NCBI GenBank assembly: GCA_019925105.1
Contig: JAHGAU010000020.1
Coordinates: 62,001-126,000, forward strand
From: Niebla homalea
Taxonomy: Eukaryota > Ascomycota > Lecanoromycetes > Lecanorales > Ramalinaceae
Direction: 5' to 3'
DNA length: 64,000 nt
How positions within the stretch are numbered: position 1 is the first letter of the stretch; every line of letters starts with the position of its first letter. Under the pieces are notes generated by a model. It was not told where the DNA came from and made no database searches. It saw only the letters and a list, made by a program, of their open reading frames with translations. Below, piece after piece: positions 35,581 through 48,669 of the stretch. Both the position numbers and the translations under genes were made by a program.

Positions 35581-38386
35581 TATTTAAAAGTTAATACGTA
35601 TATAACTACATATTTTCATTATTTAAATTATTATTATAGTAAATAATGTTAACGTTATATAAGCGCTTTACTTACGTTTATAGTGTATTCGTTTATTTAT
35701 CCCTTTAATATTATATATAAGTTTTACCTCTAATATATTATTACTTAAGAGTAACGGCGCGTCATAAGCGGATACGTAAATAATATATTAATAACGTATA
35801 TAACGATATTTTATTTTATTTACTTTTTATAAGGTAAGTTACGCTACGTATATAGCCTATTACCTTACCCGTAGTATTACCGTAAGCGATACTTTTCCCG
35901 TTACCTCCCCGTAAGTATCTTTAACGTCGTTATATTATTATCGCTTTAATATATATATAGTTCCCGGATTAATTATAGTCCCGGGTAACTTAATAAATAT
36001 ATAAATATCGATTAATCGGTACGCGGTTTATTAAGGTATAAGCTTAATATATATAGAAACGCGATAAAATCCTTTAGGATTTTAAGCTTTCCGGTTAAAT
36101 ATTAGTTAAACGTTAATTATTATTAATTAAGCAGAATATACGTTCTGTTAAATTACCTTAAAAGCTAAAAAGGAGATATTTATCCTTTAAATTAAAGAAA
36201 AACGTTTATTATTTATATTGAAATAACGGAAAGAAAAGTTATCCTACTTAAAAAATAAGTAAATAAATTATAATTTAATAATAATATAATAACGTTAACG
36301 TTTAATAATTAAATTAACTTAATATGGAAAAATTGGGCTTTTTATAAAAGTTAATTCTATTAAAAAACTATTCCTTATTTTTTAACTTTATATCCAAAAT
36401 AAAGAAATAAAACCTTAAGCTTATAATATCCGGTAACTTAAAAAACAAAAAAGGAAGAAAACTTAAGCTTTAATTTATTTAAAAAAAAGGGAGAAAAAAT
36501 TATATTTTCCTTAATAACGTCGTCGGGGAGGTCGGCCTTAACTTTTAAGGGTAATACCTTAAAATCGTATTAAGGAACCTTACCGGTAAATAATACTAAT
36601 GAGGTATCTTTAATTTAAAGTTAAAGGAAAAAGAAAAAGGTATAATGTCCTTATATTTACCTTAAGTATTATTAATTTATATATAGAAAAATACGAGGAA
36701 GGAAAAGGTAATTTATATTAATACGGAGCTATAAATTATTTTTTTATTTTTATATATTTATATTATTAAAGTTTAACGTTAAATATTAAAGTTAATAACG
36801 TTAAATATTAAACGTTTATAATCTATATATTATTAAAAGTAATATAACGGATAATATTATTAAAGTTACCGGTACGTTAATATAACCTTAATAAATATAT
36901 TTATCGACCTTTATTATTTTAAACGACTTTACTTTTTTACCTTTATTTACTTAATATTATCTATTTAATAGCGCGTTAAATATTTATAATTTAACCTTCA
37001 TATTTTTTTGCCTTTGATATTATCGCGGTTATTATTAAAGTTACTTATATTAATTATAATATTATAATAAAAATAATTATTTTTATAAAATTAACTTATT
37101 TATACGTATAATACTTATACTTTATAAAATTATTAATTTAAGCTTAAACTTTAATAATCTTACGGAAAGATAATATATAAGGACTAAATAGTTATAATAT
37201 TAATTATATATATAATTATTAATTATATATATAACTTCCGTTATTACGGTATTATAACCTTATTTACGTTTTCTTTTACTTTATATTATATTATCGTAGT
37301 ATTCTTATAGTTCTTAAGAATACTTTAAGTTTGCTTTTAATACTTATTAATTATATTTAAAGGCTTAATTCGTTTACTTAACTTAATATTAAATGCCCTT
37401 TTTACTTTTAACTTTATTAATAATTTTTTTAATTACTTATTCCTCTTTATTATTAATTAATTTAAATGTTTATATTATACTTTCCGTTATTTAATTATTA
37501 ACGTGAATAAAAGAAAAATATAAATTATAAAGTAAATTTAATAAATAATAAGAAGGAATAAGTAGTACGTTTACGTTTTAATTTTATTATTGATTTTTAA
37601 GGGTCTTATAAATCGGGGTATAAGCTTTTTACTTAATTATTTTAACTTAAGGTTTTTAATATTTAATATTATTAATTTACCGATATTATATAATTTTAGT
37701 TTATATTTTTTATTATACGTATTTTAAGTTAATTTAATAATATAGCGCTATTAATCTATTAATATTAATTATATTTTATATAATATTTTAACTTTATTTT
37801 TTACTATAAGTATTTCTTTTTTTATAGGTTTATTTTTAGGTTTAAAATAAATATTTAAGTTATAATTATATATTATTATAAAAGGGTTATAGCTTAAAGT
37901 TAAATATTCTAAGTTTATATAAGTAAATCTAATTAAAAAAAATAACTTTATTTAATTTATTTATTTAAAATTAATAAAGATCCTTAAATACTTGTTAAGG
38001 CTTTAATTTCAACGTTTTATTTTTATGTAATAATATATTAATCCTTAAAATTTATTTATAAATAAAAATACCTGGGTAATTACGATTTTAGCCGGCGTAT
38101 TATAGCGTAATACGATTTCTTTAAAGAAAAGGTCTATTAATATAATAACGTTAATTTATTTTATAATAAAAAGGAATTTATATATCTTTATATATTTATT
38201 TATAATTATTAAAATTAAATTATAAACGTTATCTTTAATTTTATTTATAAATAAATTAATAATAAAGTCTATATTAAGTTCTTTTTAAAGTATAGCCGGT
38301 GAAGGAAATAAAATAAGCTTACCGTAAAAGCGGTAACGCGGTACCTTAATCCTTTAATAGGTATTATATATTTTAATATGAATTAG
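35577..38386 (-). mobile_element. Gypsy-3: minus-strand fragment of the Gypsy-1 family
   Basis: It is the reverse complement of about 8418-11277 of Gypsy-1: integrase C-terminal half (37200-38386) and the long 3' internal region. It has no LTR at either end. It starts directly after the LINE-A tail and stops directly at the ATG of LINE-D. The GC-rich palindrome-like blocks of the 3' region are better kept here than in Gypsy-1, e.g. GTCGTCGGGGAGGTCGGCC near 36520. Confidence 0.85.
36400..36640 (+). pseudogene. Candidate antisense ORF of the Gypsy-1 family
   Basis: In the plus strand of this copy (antisense to the retrotransposon) a frame reads QYPVTQKTKKEENLSFNLFK, then KGEKIIFSLITSSGRSALTF, then KGNTLKSYQGTLPVNN, with stops only at plausible Gln positions. 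The core from 36439 to 36570 is stop-free. Equivalent minus-strand frames in Gypsy-1 (about 10160-10440, LSFNLFQKREKEII) and in Gypsy-2 (about 47290-47560, FNLFKKEEKEII) keep the residues, although upstream A-runs shift frame between copies. Extra antisense ORFs between integrase and 3' LTR are known in some plant Gypsy elements. Function unknown. Confidence 0.4.
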
Positions 38387-41300
38387 GATGGCGACGAATA
38401 AAGGGACCCTAGAGGTCCAAAACGATACGTATATGTATAGCTCTAGCGACAATAAGGGGAGTATATTAAGTGTAATAAGTAAAAGTAGCATAATAATTAA
38501 GAATAAGGTGGTAAACGGATAAGTAACCCATATTAATAGAAATAGCGATAACGCGTACGGGTAATATAATAATAATAAATTAAATAACGCTTAAAATAAA
38601 TAAGGGAATTAAGGTTAATAGAATATACGTATTAAAGCATATAAAATACGTAATAATAATACGGAAATAATAGGTAAATAAAGGGGTTAAAAGGCCGGTA
38701 TAATATTAATAATAAAGGATATAAACGGGGAGAAAAAACAAAAAAACCGCGGTAAAAGTATTATTAAGGGTATATAAAAGGGAAATAAAGTTAATAAAAA
38801 AGACGGGACCTTAAGGGATTAAAGGTAAAAAACGGAGATAATATATTGCTTAATAAAGGAGGGCGAAAAAGCAGTAAAAGAAATAATAAAAACTTTAAAA
38901 GGACTTTTTACGGTAAAGTAAAAAGATATTATATTAAAGACTTAACCGATACTATAGATTAAATTAAAAGGTATAAAAAACTTCTATATAAAAATAGGGG
39001 TAAAGTTAAGGGAAATAAAGCGTTTATAGGGATTTTAAAGGGCGGGAATAAAAGCGTTAATAAAGGGTAAAAACGGGTTACTTAAAAGGAAAAAGAGAGG
39101 ATTATTAAGAAGGTTAAATAAATATACTTTCGGTCTATAATATATAACTTAACGGTTTTACCTCGTGGTATTTAGAAGTTAGCGAAATATAGTAAAAAAT
39201 AGAATGGGAAATTAAAGCTTATCCTTAAATTCCCGTTTTTTAAGAGACCCGATAGTATATTAATTAATACCTTTAACGGTAAGATTAAAGCCCTTAAAGG
39301 AACATTTTTCTCTTTTCCGTTAAAAGTTAATTTAAACGATATTAATAACGTTATATACCCCGACCCCGTATTAATAAATAAGGTAATAATATAAGATATA
39401 ATAATTAAAGCGATTAATAAATTAAAGAAGGATAAAGCCCCGGGATCGAATAAAATTCTTAATAGATTTTTAATAATAATAATTTTACTGTTTAAAAAGG
39501 TTTTTACTTACCTTTTTTAAGTATATCTTAACGTCGGTTACCATTTATATAAGTTTAAGGAAATAAAGATAATCATCCTTAAAAAGCTTATTAAGCTAAA
39601 TTACTCTAAGGTAAAATCTTATAGACTTATTATACTCCTATATATATTAAAGAAAACCTTAAAAACGGTAATAGTAAGGATCCTTAACGACTATATAGAG
39701 AATTACGGACTTCTCCCTAATTAATAAATAAGAATAAGGAAAAGGAAAAGTTAGTTAATAAATATAGCCCTTAAAGGATTAATCGACGGCGTATATATGG
39801 TATAAGGTTATGGGAAGAAGTATATTATGAGTTTTTTTTCTCTTAATATTATAAGTACCTTTAATAAAATAAATTATTAAAGGTTATTATATAACTTAAG
39901 GAAAAAAAGGATATTACCCTTTTTAATTAAGTAAATAAAGAGTTTCTTAAGCGATTAAATTATATTAATTAACCTAAGATAAAAGATAAGCTTAATAAAG
40001 TCCGTTATAACGGGGATTCTTTAGGGATTATTTATTTTTCCTATATTGTTCCTATTTTTTAATGGTTTATTAATTAAAAAGTTCGTTAAGTTAAAATAAA
40101 AGGTTTAAGTTAAAAACTTTATTAATAATATTTATTTTTTAACTTATAGTACCTTTATACGTATGAATTATTTAGAATTAAAATAAACTTATAAAGTCTA
40201 TTTTTAATAAATAAGAATTTATAAGGCTTAATTTACATTATATAAATATAAACTTATTTATATAATTAAAAGCCCGAGGTTATATAATATAATAACTATA
40301 ATAAACTTAAGTAAAGTTATAATAAAGTCGGATATTAATATTAAAGTCCTTAGCCTTTAAGTAAATAAGAAACTTAATTAAAAAAATTATATAAGAAAGG
40401 TTTAAAAGAAAATAACTTTATAAAAAAAAGGCTTTACTTATCTCGCCGTATCGATATAAAGAATTACGTTATAAAAGGCCCGGATTATTTAATAGGCTAT
40501 AATAAAGTTAGTTATAATATATACTACGGCTATTTAATATATACTTAAAAATACTCCGGGATATAAGAAAAAGTTTATTTAAATATTATAAAAAGTTTAG
40601 AATCAATATTTAAAAATAATTAACGGTACTTATAAAGTAACTTTTATCCCGGTATTAAAGTTTAAGGTTTTTATATTATTAATTAAGGTCTTATTAAATT
40701 AAATTATTATTTAAATAAAATTAAAGAAATATATATATTTAATTACGATAATAGGAAACGGGTAAATCCGCCAGAATCTTAATAAGCTTAAAGTTAAAAG
40801 GAATAAATTAAAGATATTTATTTCCCTTTTTATTAAGATAAAATAAAAATAAGTTAACAAGGAAATTAACTTTATTAATATCCCGGAAGCCAGTTTAAGC
40901 GGGTATAAATTTCCGTTAAGCGTAAAAGAAACCGAGATTAAAAGGATTTAAAAAGTAAAGGTTATAATAATTATTTTATAGGCTATAATAAAGTAAATTA
41001 AACGTTAACGGGGGTATAAAGATTTTATATTTTAAGGTTATTGTTATTTAGCTTTTAATAATAAAAAGATTATTAATAAGTATTTCCGCTATTATAATAT
41101 TATAAGGAAAAGTAATAATATATTAATAATTTAACTCCGGACGGATAAAAACGGTTTAATTTACTTCTTATTTATTATATATATTAAGGGTTAAATAAAC
41201 GTTGGATATAAATACGGATAAAAAAAGCAGGATATTATATATGTCCTTATTTTTTATTTTTTATTTACGGAAATTAAATTAAGACTTATTATAAAAGTTA

Positions 41301-41966
41301 ATACTTATAATTATTATTAAATATTATTTATAAAACGTAATATTTAAATAACCGTTAAATTTATAATATTTACCGGATTACTATTATAGTTTAATTTTAT
41401 TATAGAGATAAATAAGGTTATTAAAAACCTTACGGAAAAGGCCCGTTACTGATTAAGGAAGGAAAAGAGGAACGGAAACCGGTTATATTAATTATATAAA
41501 CCGGAAAGTATTTTTTATAGCCGTAAAAATATAATAATAAACGCTTATTAAAAGTTTTTAAAAAAGTTAATAATAATAATAATAATATAAAAGGGATATA
41601 TATTAAGCGTATAAGTATTAATAAAAATATTTAAAAATAATATATAAAATTAAAGCAATATAAATATATAAAAAAGTAAAAGAATAACGAACTTAAGGAT
41701 AGCTTCTATAAGGATATAATCGTAATATTACGGATTTTTTTGGGGGAATTAAAATATAAAAAATATATAAATAGATTATTATTCTTTAAACGGCTATTAA
41801 TATCCTTTACCTTAAAGGATAAAGGGTGGAGGCCTGGTGGACGCCGGTTTTTATTTTAACGTTATAAGTATCAGGTTTTTGCGGTTATTAATAAGGTTAA
41901 AAGGCCGCGTATTAAGGAACGCCGGAATTAACTTAATTAAACCCGTAATATAAATTAATTAATTAA
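38387..41966 (+). mobile_element. LINE-D: Tad1-like LINE with internal deletion
   Basis: It begins at the ORF1 ATG (38388) with MATNKGTLEVQNDTYMYSSS. At about 39080 it jumps from mid-ORF1 to a point that corresponds to 26900 in LINE-A, skipping the rest of ORF1 and the endonuclease (about 2.2 kb). RT follows at about 39310-40040, then the C-terminal region and a tail of pure TTAA units near 41955-41966. It keeps more G and C than the other copies, e.g. GGGACCCTAGAGGTCC at 38402. The deletion would have made it non-autonomous before RIP. Confidence 0.85.
39310..40040 (+). pseudogene. LINE-D reverse transcriptase remnant
   Basis: The frame reads FPLKVNLNDINNVIYPDPVLI, then INKLKKDKAPGSNKILNRF (near 39415), close to the family block KAPGPDxIPNRF, with the APG intact. 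It continues through LKKLIKLNYSKVKSYRLI and SLNIISTFNKINYQR (near 39840). It is one of the least altered RT stretches in the window but still contains stops. Confidence 0.8.
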
Positions 41967-41979
41967 TAATTTATTTTAA

Positions 41980-43100
41980 GTAAAGTTAATGGAACTCCGG
42001 CGATATCTTAAGGATATTATAACCCGGGGTTGGATTTATTACTTAACGTTATCCGTAAACGCCTTAATCCTTTTTATATTTAAGAAGGACGGTAACCTTT
42101 ATCTTTATATTAATTACCGTAAGTTAAATATAATTATAATTAAAAATTAATACTTATTACCTTTAATTACCAAAATTTTTCCGGTTAAATAACTTTAAAC
42201 GGTTTATTAAATTGAACCTTAAGGATACTTATTACTGGTTACGGATTAAGTCTAACGATAAGTAAAAGACGGTATTCTATATACGTTATAGTTACTTTAA
42301 GTATTTTATTATACCGTTTAAGTTAATTAACGTCCTAGTAATTTTTAAGATTATATTAACCGTATTTTTATTGGTTTTATTAATATAACTTATATAGTTT
42401 ATTTAAACGATATTTTAATATTTAATAAAAATCCAATAAATTTTTAACGTTATATTTAATAAGTTTTTAAGTAACTTTATTAATTTTAACTTTATATTAA
42501 TCTTGAAAAGTATTAATTTAATATTATTTAAGTGGAGTTTTTAGGGTTTATTATTTTTATTAAAGGAATTTAAATAAAGAAGAAGTATATTTAAATAATT
42601 AAGGATTAATTTACCCCGAAAACTTACCGGGAAGTATAAATCTTTTTAAGCTTTATAAATTTTTATTATTATTTTATTTATAAATATTTAAGGATAATTA
42701 AGCCTTTAATTAATTTACTTAAGGATAATAAGGAAGGGAAAAAGGTTAATCCGTTAAAGTAAAATAATACGGTAAATACAGCGTTCCGTTAACTTTATAA
42801 AATATTTATTAACGTATTATTATTCCGCTATTTTAACTTAGAATAAGGAATATAAATAAAAACCAATATATTTAATTTTATTATTGTAGGTATTTTATCT
42901 TAATAATTTAAAAAGGGTTATTAACGCTTAATTATATATTAATCCAGAAAAATAACCTTTATTAAATAAAATTATAAAATATATAATTAAAAGCTTTTTA
43001 TTATTATTATAATATTTAAGTAATAATAATATTATTTAAAAAAGAGTTTTAAAGCGATTTAAGTATAAACGGATTATAATAATTTCCGGGGGTTTATAAA
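41980..43100 (+). pseudogene. Gypsy-2 reverse transcriptase - RNase H remnant
   Basis: The frame reads FKKDGNLYLYINYRKLN (near 42085), LKDTYYWLRIKSNDKQKTVF (near 42215) and YLNDILIFNKN (near 42400). These align with the Gypsy-1 copy and with the YLDDILIYS catalytic block of Gypsy RT. The D-D pair reads N-D here, one step less decayed than in Gypsy-1. Confidence 0.85.
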
Positions 43101-43249
43101 GTAATTAATATTAAGCTTACGTTAAATTAAATAAGCCTTAAAATTTATTAATTATAACTTTAAAATATTTTATTATTAAAATAAAATAAACTTTATTAAT
43201 CTTTTATTAAAACGTTTAAATTATAAAGGAATCTTATCTTTTAATATTA

Positions 43250-44900
43250 ATGTATTATTTATTTTATAGAATAAGCTTATACTTTAATCTATAAATCGGT
43301 AAAATATTAACGGATAACGGTTATTAATTATTAATTATTATTTACTTTAAGAGGTATTTAAGTTATTATCCCGTAAAAAGAGATTTAATAATTACTTAAA
43401 AAACCTTATAAAGAATCTAGGCTGATTAAGTTATTTATTAAGGATTTATAAGTTAATAATATATTTATATATAAAATTAAGGACGATAATATAATATTAA
43501 TATATTTTTATTAAAAACGTAATAATACTTAAAGATTTAATTTAAATAGCTTTATTACTTATAAAGGCCGTATATACGTCCCCCGCGATAAAACGGTTAA
43601 AAAAGAGTTAATTAATAAGTATTATAATAACTTATTAACGGGCCACTTTAAAGTTAAAAAAACGTATAAGCTTTTGGCCCGTAAATATTATTAAAACGGT
43701 TTAAAAGCCTAAATTAATAATTATATTAAAACGTATAATATTTATTAAAGGATTAAAATACTATGTTATTATTTTTACGGCGAACTTATTTTACTTTTTT
43801 AATCGGTTATATTTTAAAAAAAACTTAATATAAACTTTATTATTAATTTACCCGTAAGTAAAATTAAAAATAATATTTATAACTTAATTTTAATAATCGT
43901 AAATAAATATATAAAGATATATAAATACCTCCGCGTTATAAAATAAATCGATATTATTACGTTAATAAACCTTTTCTTTGAAGAAATCGTATTACGGTAT
44001 AATACGCCGGTTAAAATTATAATTAATTAAGGATCTTTATTTATTAATAAATTCTGGGGATCGGTATATTATTACGTAAAAATAAAGTATAAATTAAGTA
44101 TTACTTTTTATTTATAAATAAATAATTAAATAAGACGTTGAAATTAAAGTCTTAAGTAATATTTAAGGATCTTTATTAATTCTGAATAAATAAATTAAAT
44201 ATAATTATTCTTTTTAATTAAATTTATTTATAGAAACTCGGAATATTTAATTTTAAATTATAGTTTTTTTATAACGATATATAATTATAATTTAAATATT
44301 CATTTTAAACTTAAGGATAAACTTATAAAGAAGGAGATATTTATAATAAAAGATAAAATTAAAATATTATATAAAATACAATTAATATTAACGGATTAAT
44401 AACGTTATATTATTAAATTAACTTAAAAAACGTATAATAAGAAATATAAATTAAAATTATATAACTTCGGTAATTTAATAATATTAAATATTAAAAACCT
44501 TAAGTTGAAATAATTAAATAAAAAGCTTACGTTTTAATTCGTAAAACCCTTTAGAATTAATAATAAAATTAAAATATAAGCGTACCGTTTATTCCTCCTT
44601 ATTATTTATTAAATTTATTTTATTATTTATATTTTTTTTAAAGCTTTCTTATACTTACGCCGGCGATTAAATAGCAGAAATTATAATATAAATATCCGAA
44701 TTAATTAATAATAGAAAAGAATAAGTAATTAAAGAAATTATTAATAAAATTAAAAGTAAAAAGGATATTTAATATTAAATTAAATAAATTAATTAAAACT
44801 TTAAATATAATTAATAAGTACCGGAAACGGATTTAAAGTACTCTTAAGAATTACGGGAATAATATAACGAGATAATACGGAATAAGAAAAGATATAAATA
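43250..44900 (+). pseudogene. Gypsy-2 integrase remnant
   Basis: KYYNNLLTGHFKVKKTYKLL near 43615 keeps the GHF and KKT of the HHCC region better than Gypsy-1. LINLFFEEIVLRYNTPVK follows near 43965, and the ILRINKFWGS and YLQINNQIRR-like core end near 44110. A basic tail runs to about 44900, followed by the same AT palindrome as in Gypsy-1 (near 44930). Confidence 0.8.
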
Positions 44901-45096
44901 AAATTATAATATTATAAAAATAGAAATTATATATATAATTAATAATTATATTTATAATTAATATTATAATTACTTAGTTTTTATACGTTATCTTTCCGTA
45001 AGATTATTGGAGTTTAAGCTTTAATTAATAACTTTTTTTATTATAAGTATTATATACGTAAATAAACCGGCTTTACGGGGGTAATTATCTTTATTA

Positions 45097-45108
45097 TAAT
45101 ATTATAAT
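45097..45108. repeat. Target-site duplication of LINE-F (left copy)
   Basis: TAATATTATAAT is present here and at 46864-46875. Gypsy-1 has a single copy at the equivalent place (near 9790), so the extra copy came with the insertion. Confidence 0.75.
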
Positions 45109-46863
45109 CTGAAATAGGCCTATAAAGTCTATTTACGATAATTAAAGATATATAAGGCCTAGTTCGCCCCGTATAAATATAAGTTCGTTTATATAATAAG
45201 GAGTCCGAAGTTATACGATATAATAGCTATAATGGACTTAAGCAATATAACGGTAAAACCGGAAGTTAATATTAAGGTATTTAGCTTATAGGTTAATAAG
45301 AAACTAGATTAAAAAGACTATATAAGAAAAGTCCAAAAGAAAATAATTTCATAAGAAAAAGGCTTTATTTACCTTATAGCGTTAACGTAAAAAGTTACTT
45401 TATAAAAGGTTAAAACCGTTTATTAAGCGGTTATAAAGTTTATAATAATATATATAGTAATTATTTAATATATATTTAAAAGTATATTTAAATATAAGAA
45501 AAAGCCCGTCCGGTAATTATAGAAAATTTAAAACCGATACTTAAAAATAATAAGTAAAGTATATAAAATAATTCCCGTCCCGGTATTGGAATCTAAAGTC
45601 TTTATTTTATTAATAAAGCTAACCCTGGATTAAATAATTATTTAAACGAAGCTTAAAAAAAATATAAATTTAATTACGTTAATAGGAAATAAACGTATTT
45701 ATTAAAATTATAAAAGGCCTTAAATAAAAAGGCGTAAAGAAACGGTATTTACCTTTTTTATAAAAGTTAAATTAGAGTAAATTAAAAAAAAAGGTTAATT
45801 TAATTTATATTTAAGAAGTTAATATAAAAGTATATAAATTCTTACTTAAAATAAAAGCGGCGGAAAAGAAAAAAGTTATAAAAATAAAATTAATAATAAT
45901 TACCTTATAAATTATAAAAAGGTAAATAAAATATTAATATAAATATAAAGAATTAATCCTTTAAAAGCGATAATATTTAATTTTAAATAACGATAAGGTT
46001 ATTAATAAGTATCTCAATATTATAAGATTATAAAAAAAAGGTAATAATACGTTAATAATTTAATTCCGGATAAGTAAAAACGGTTTAACTTATTTCCTCT
46101 TTATTATATATATTAATAACCGGATTAACGTTAATTATAAATATAAATAATAAAAACAGGATATTATATATATATTAATTTTTTATTTAATATTTAAGGA
46201 GCTTAAATTAAAATTAATTAAAAAAGTAAAAATTAACGATTATCGCTAAATACTTATTAATAAAAAGGGTATTAAAACGGCCGTTAAATTTATAATAATT
46301 ACGGGCTTATTATTATAGTTTAACTTAATTAAAAAAATAAAGAAAATAATTAAAAATTTAACTAAGAAACCTTATTATTGATTTAAAAGTAAAAAATAAC
46401 GGCGGAAAAACTATACTTAATAAGGGATTAAGGAGGCTATAAATATTAAGGCGGTATAAAAAATAATACTATATCGGTTAATAAAGTTATATAAATAAAA
46501 TAATAATAATATATATATTAATAAAAATATTTAATAATATAATTGGAATTTTAAAATTTTAATATTAAATAAACTTATAAGGTAACGGAAGAATAATAAA
46601 TTTAAAAATAATTTTTAAATAGATTTAATCGTAATATTATAGGTTTTTAAAAAAAACGTATAAATAAATTCTTATTCTTTAAATGGTTATAAATACTTTT
46701 AACTCTTAAAACGTAAATAAAGATTAAATAAATACCGGTTTTTATTCTTAACGTTATAAATATTAAGTTTTTTACGGTTATTAATAAGGTTAAATAACCG
46801 AATATTAAGGAATACCGGAATTAACTTAATTAAATCCGTAATATAAATTAATTAATTAATTAA
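45109..46863 (+). mobile_element. LINE-F: 5'-truncated Tad1-like LINE
   Basis: About 1755 bp aligned with the last 1.75 kb of LINE-C (from about 33120). It carries the ORF2 C-terminal region, 3' UTR and a tail of pure TTAA units. 5' truncation is usual for target-primed reverse transcription. The first 150 bases keep more G/C (GGCCTAGTTCGCCCCG near 45157) than the rest. Confidence 0.85.
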
Positions 46864-46875
46864 TAATATTATAAT

Positions 46876-48513
46876 TAATAAAAGTAACTTTAATAATAAC
46901 CGTAATAATATTAAAAAAAACGAAAGACGTAAATTTTAAATTATAAGCGCTTAACGCGCTATTAAGTAAATATTAAGTAAATAATATTAAAGAAGTAAAG
47001 TTATTAAGGGTAATAAAAGGTTAATAAGTATATTTATTAAGTTTACGTTAATTTATCGGTAACTTTAATAATATTATCCGCTTTATTATTAAATTATAAG
47101 CGCTTAACGTTTAACGTTATTAACTTTAAATGTTTAACGTTAAACTTTAATAATATTAACGTATAAAAATAAAAAAATAATTTATAATTTTACGTTAACG
47201 TAAATTTTCTCCCCTTATAAATAAGTTAGTAAAATTAAAAATAAATATAAAAACGTTATATTTTCCTTATTTTCTTTTTCCTTTTTTATTCTGTTTTTTT
47301 TCCCGTTTTAATTAAAAATTTTTTTTAATATTATTTTTTAAAAAAGCTTTTTAATTTAATTTTAAAATATTACCCTTAAAAGTTAAGGTTAACCCTTTTA
47401 ATAACGCCGTTAAAAAAAGTATAATTTCTTTTTCTTCTTTTTTAAATAAGTTAAAGTTTATATCTTTTTTTTTTTTTTTTTTTACTTTTTAAGTTATTAA
47501 ATATTATAAGCTTAAAGTCTTCTCTCTTTACCCCGGATATAAAATTGGGAAATAAAAAGTAATTCCTTAATAAAAATCGATTTTTATAAAAAGCTTAAAC
47601 CCCCCGTATTAAGCCGATTTAACTATTAAATATTAACGTTATCGTTATATTATTAAATTATAATTTACTTATTTATTTTTTAAGCCGGATAATTTTTCTT
47701 TCCGCCGTTTTAACGTAGACGGTAAGCGTTTTTTTTTTAATTTAAAGGATTAATATTTCTTTTTTAATTTTTAAAATAACTTAACGGAATATATATTCTG
47801 TTTAATCGCCGGTAATTAATATTGAATTAATATTTAACCGAAAGGCTTTAAAATCTTAAAGGATTTTATTATATATTTATATATATCGGGCTTATATTTT
47901 AATAGATTATATATTAATTAATTAATACTTATGTATTTATTAAGTTATTTAAAGTTATAATTAATCCGGGAATTATATATATATTAAAATAATAATAATC
48001 CGATAACGTTAAGGATGCTTATAAGAAAGTAACGGGAAAAATATCGTTTATTATGATATTTATAATAAGGTAAAAAGCCTTACCAGTATAAAAGTTTATT
48101 TTATAAAAAATAAATTAAATAAAACGTTATTATATATATTATTAATATTATATTTATATTTACGTTAACGAAGTATTATTACGTATACGTTATATTATTT
48201 AAAGATTAAGGTAAACTTATATATCTTATTAATAAATAAAAATAAATAGATTATTAACGTAAATAAAATATTTACGTAATATTAATATTATTTATTATAA
48301 TAATAATATAAATAATAAGGGTATATAATTATATATATATTAACTTATAAATATTTATATAAACCCTTAATAAATTATATTTATAAAAACGATTAAAACT
48401 ATTAAAAAAAAAAAAAAAGAAATTTAAAATAAAATAAAAACTTTATTATAATTACATATCGTTTTTACGATAATACTTATTTTTATTATAGCGTAATAAA
48501 TTAATAATAAAGC
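46876..48513 (+). other. Gypsy-2 long 3' internal region
   Basis: It aligns with about 9795-11420 of Gypsy-1. It includes a T18 run near 47468-47485 and the antisense frame around 47290-47560. No sense-strand ORF was recognised. It is interrupted at 48514-48518 by the small LTR element. Confidence 0.6.
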
Positions 48514-48518
48514 CTTAA
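48514..48518. repeat. Target-site duplication CTTAA of the small LTR element (left copy)
   Basis: CTTAA precedes the left LTR and recurs at 50257-50261. Gypsy-1 has CCTTAAATAATTATT uninterrupted at the matching place (near 11432), which shows the empty site. Confidence 0.8.
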
Positions 48519-48669
48519 TGTTAAGGACTTAATAGAGCTAACTTATATTATGGAACGGGTTCCGTATTACTTAATATCCGTATTTATTATATATAGCTTA
48601 CCATTATATACCTAAATAAATCATTATTTATATATTATATTATTTATATATTTTACTAAAACTCTTATA
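48519..48669 (+). repeat. Left LTR (151 bp) of the small LTR element
   Basis: It contains the palindrome GGAACGGGTTCC (about 48552-48563) inside ACGGAACGGGTTCCGT-like context, conserved unchanged in the right LTR. Differences between the LTRs are C/T and G/A. An AT-rich block in the second half could hold the promoter, but no element is certain. Confidence 0.85.

Noticed and set aside
35640..36010. Palindromic GC-rich blocks in Gypsy-3 as a separate element
   Set aside because: They align with the same 3' internal region of Gypsy-1 (10860-11240 reversed), so they are part of the retrotransposon.
38360..41980. Target duplication for LINE-D
   Set aside because: The flanks belong to oppositely oriented Gypsy fragments and share only AT-rich tetramers.
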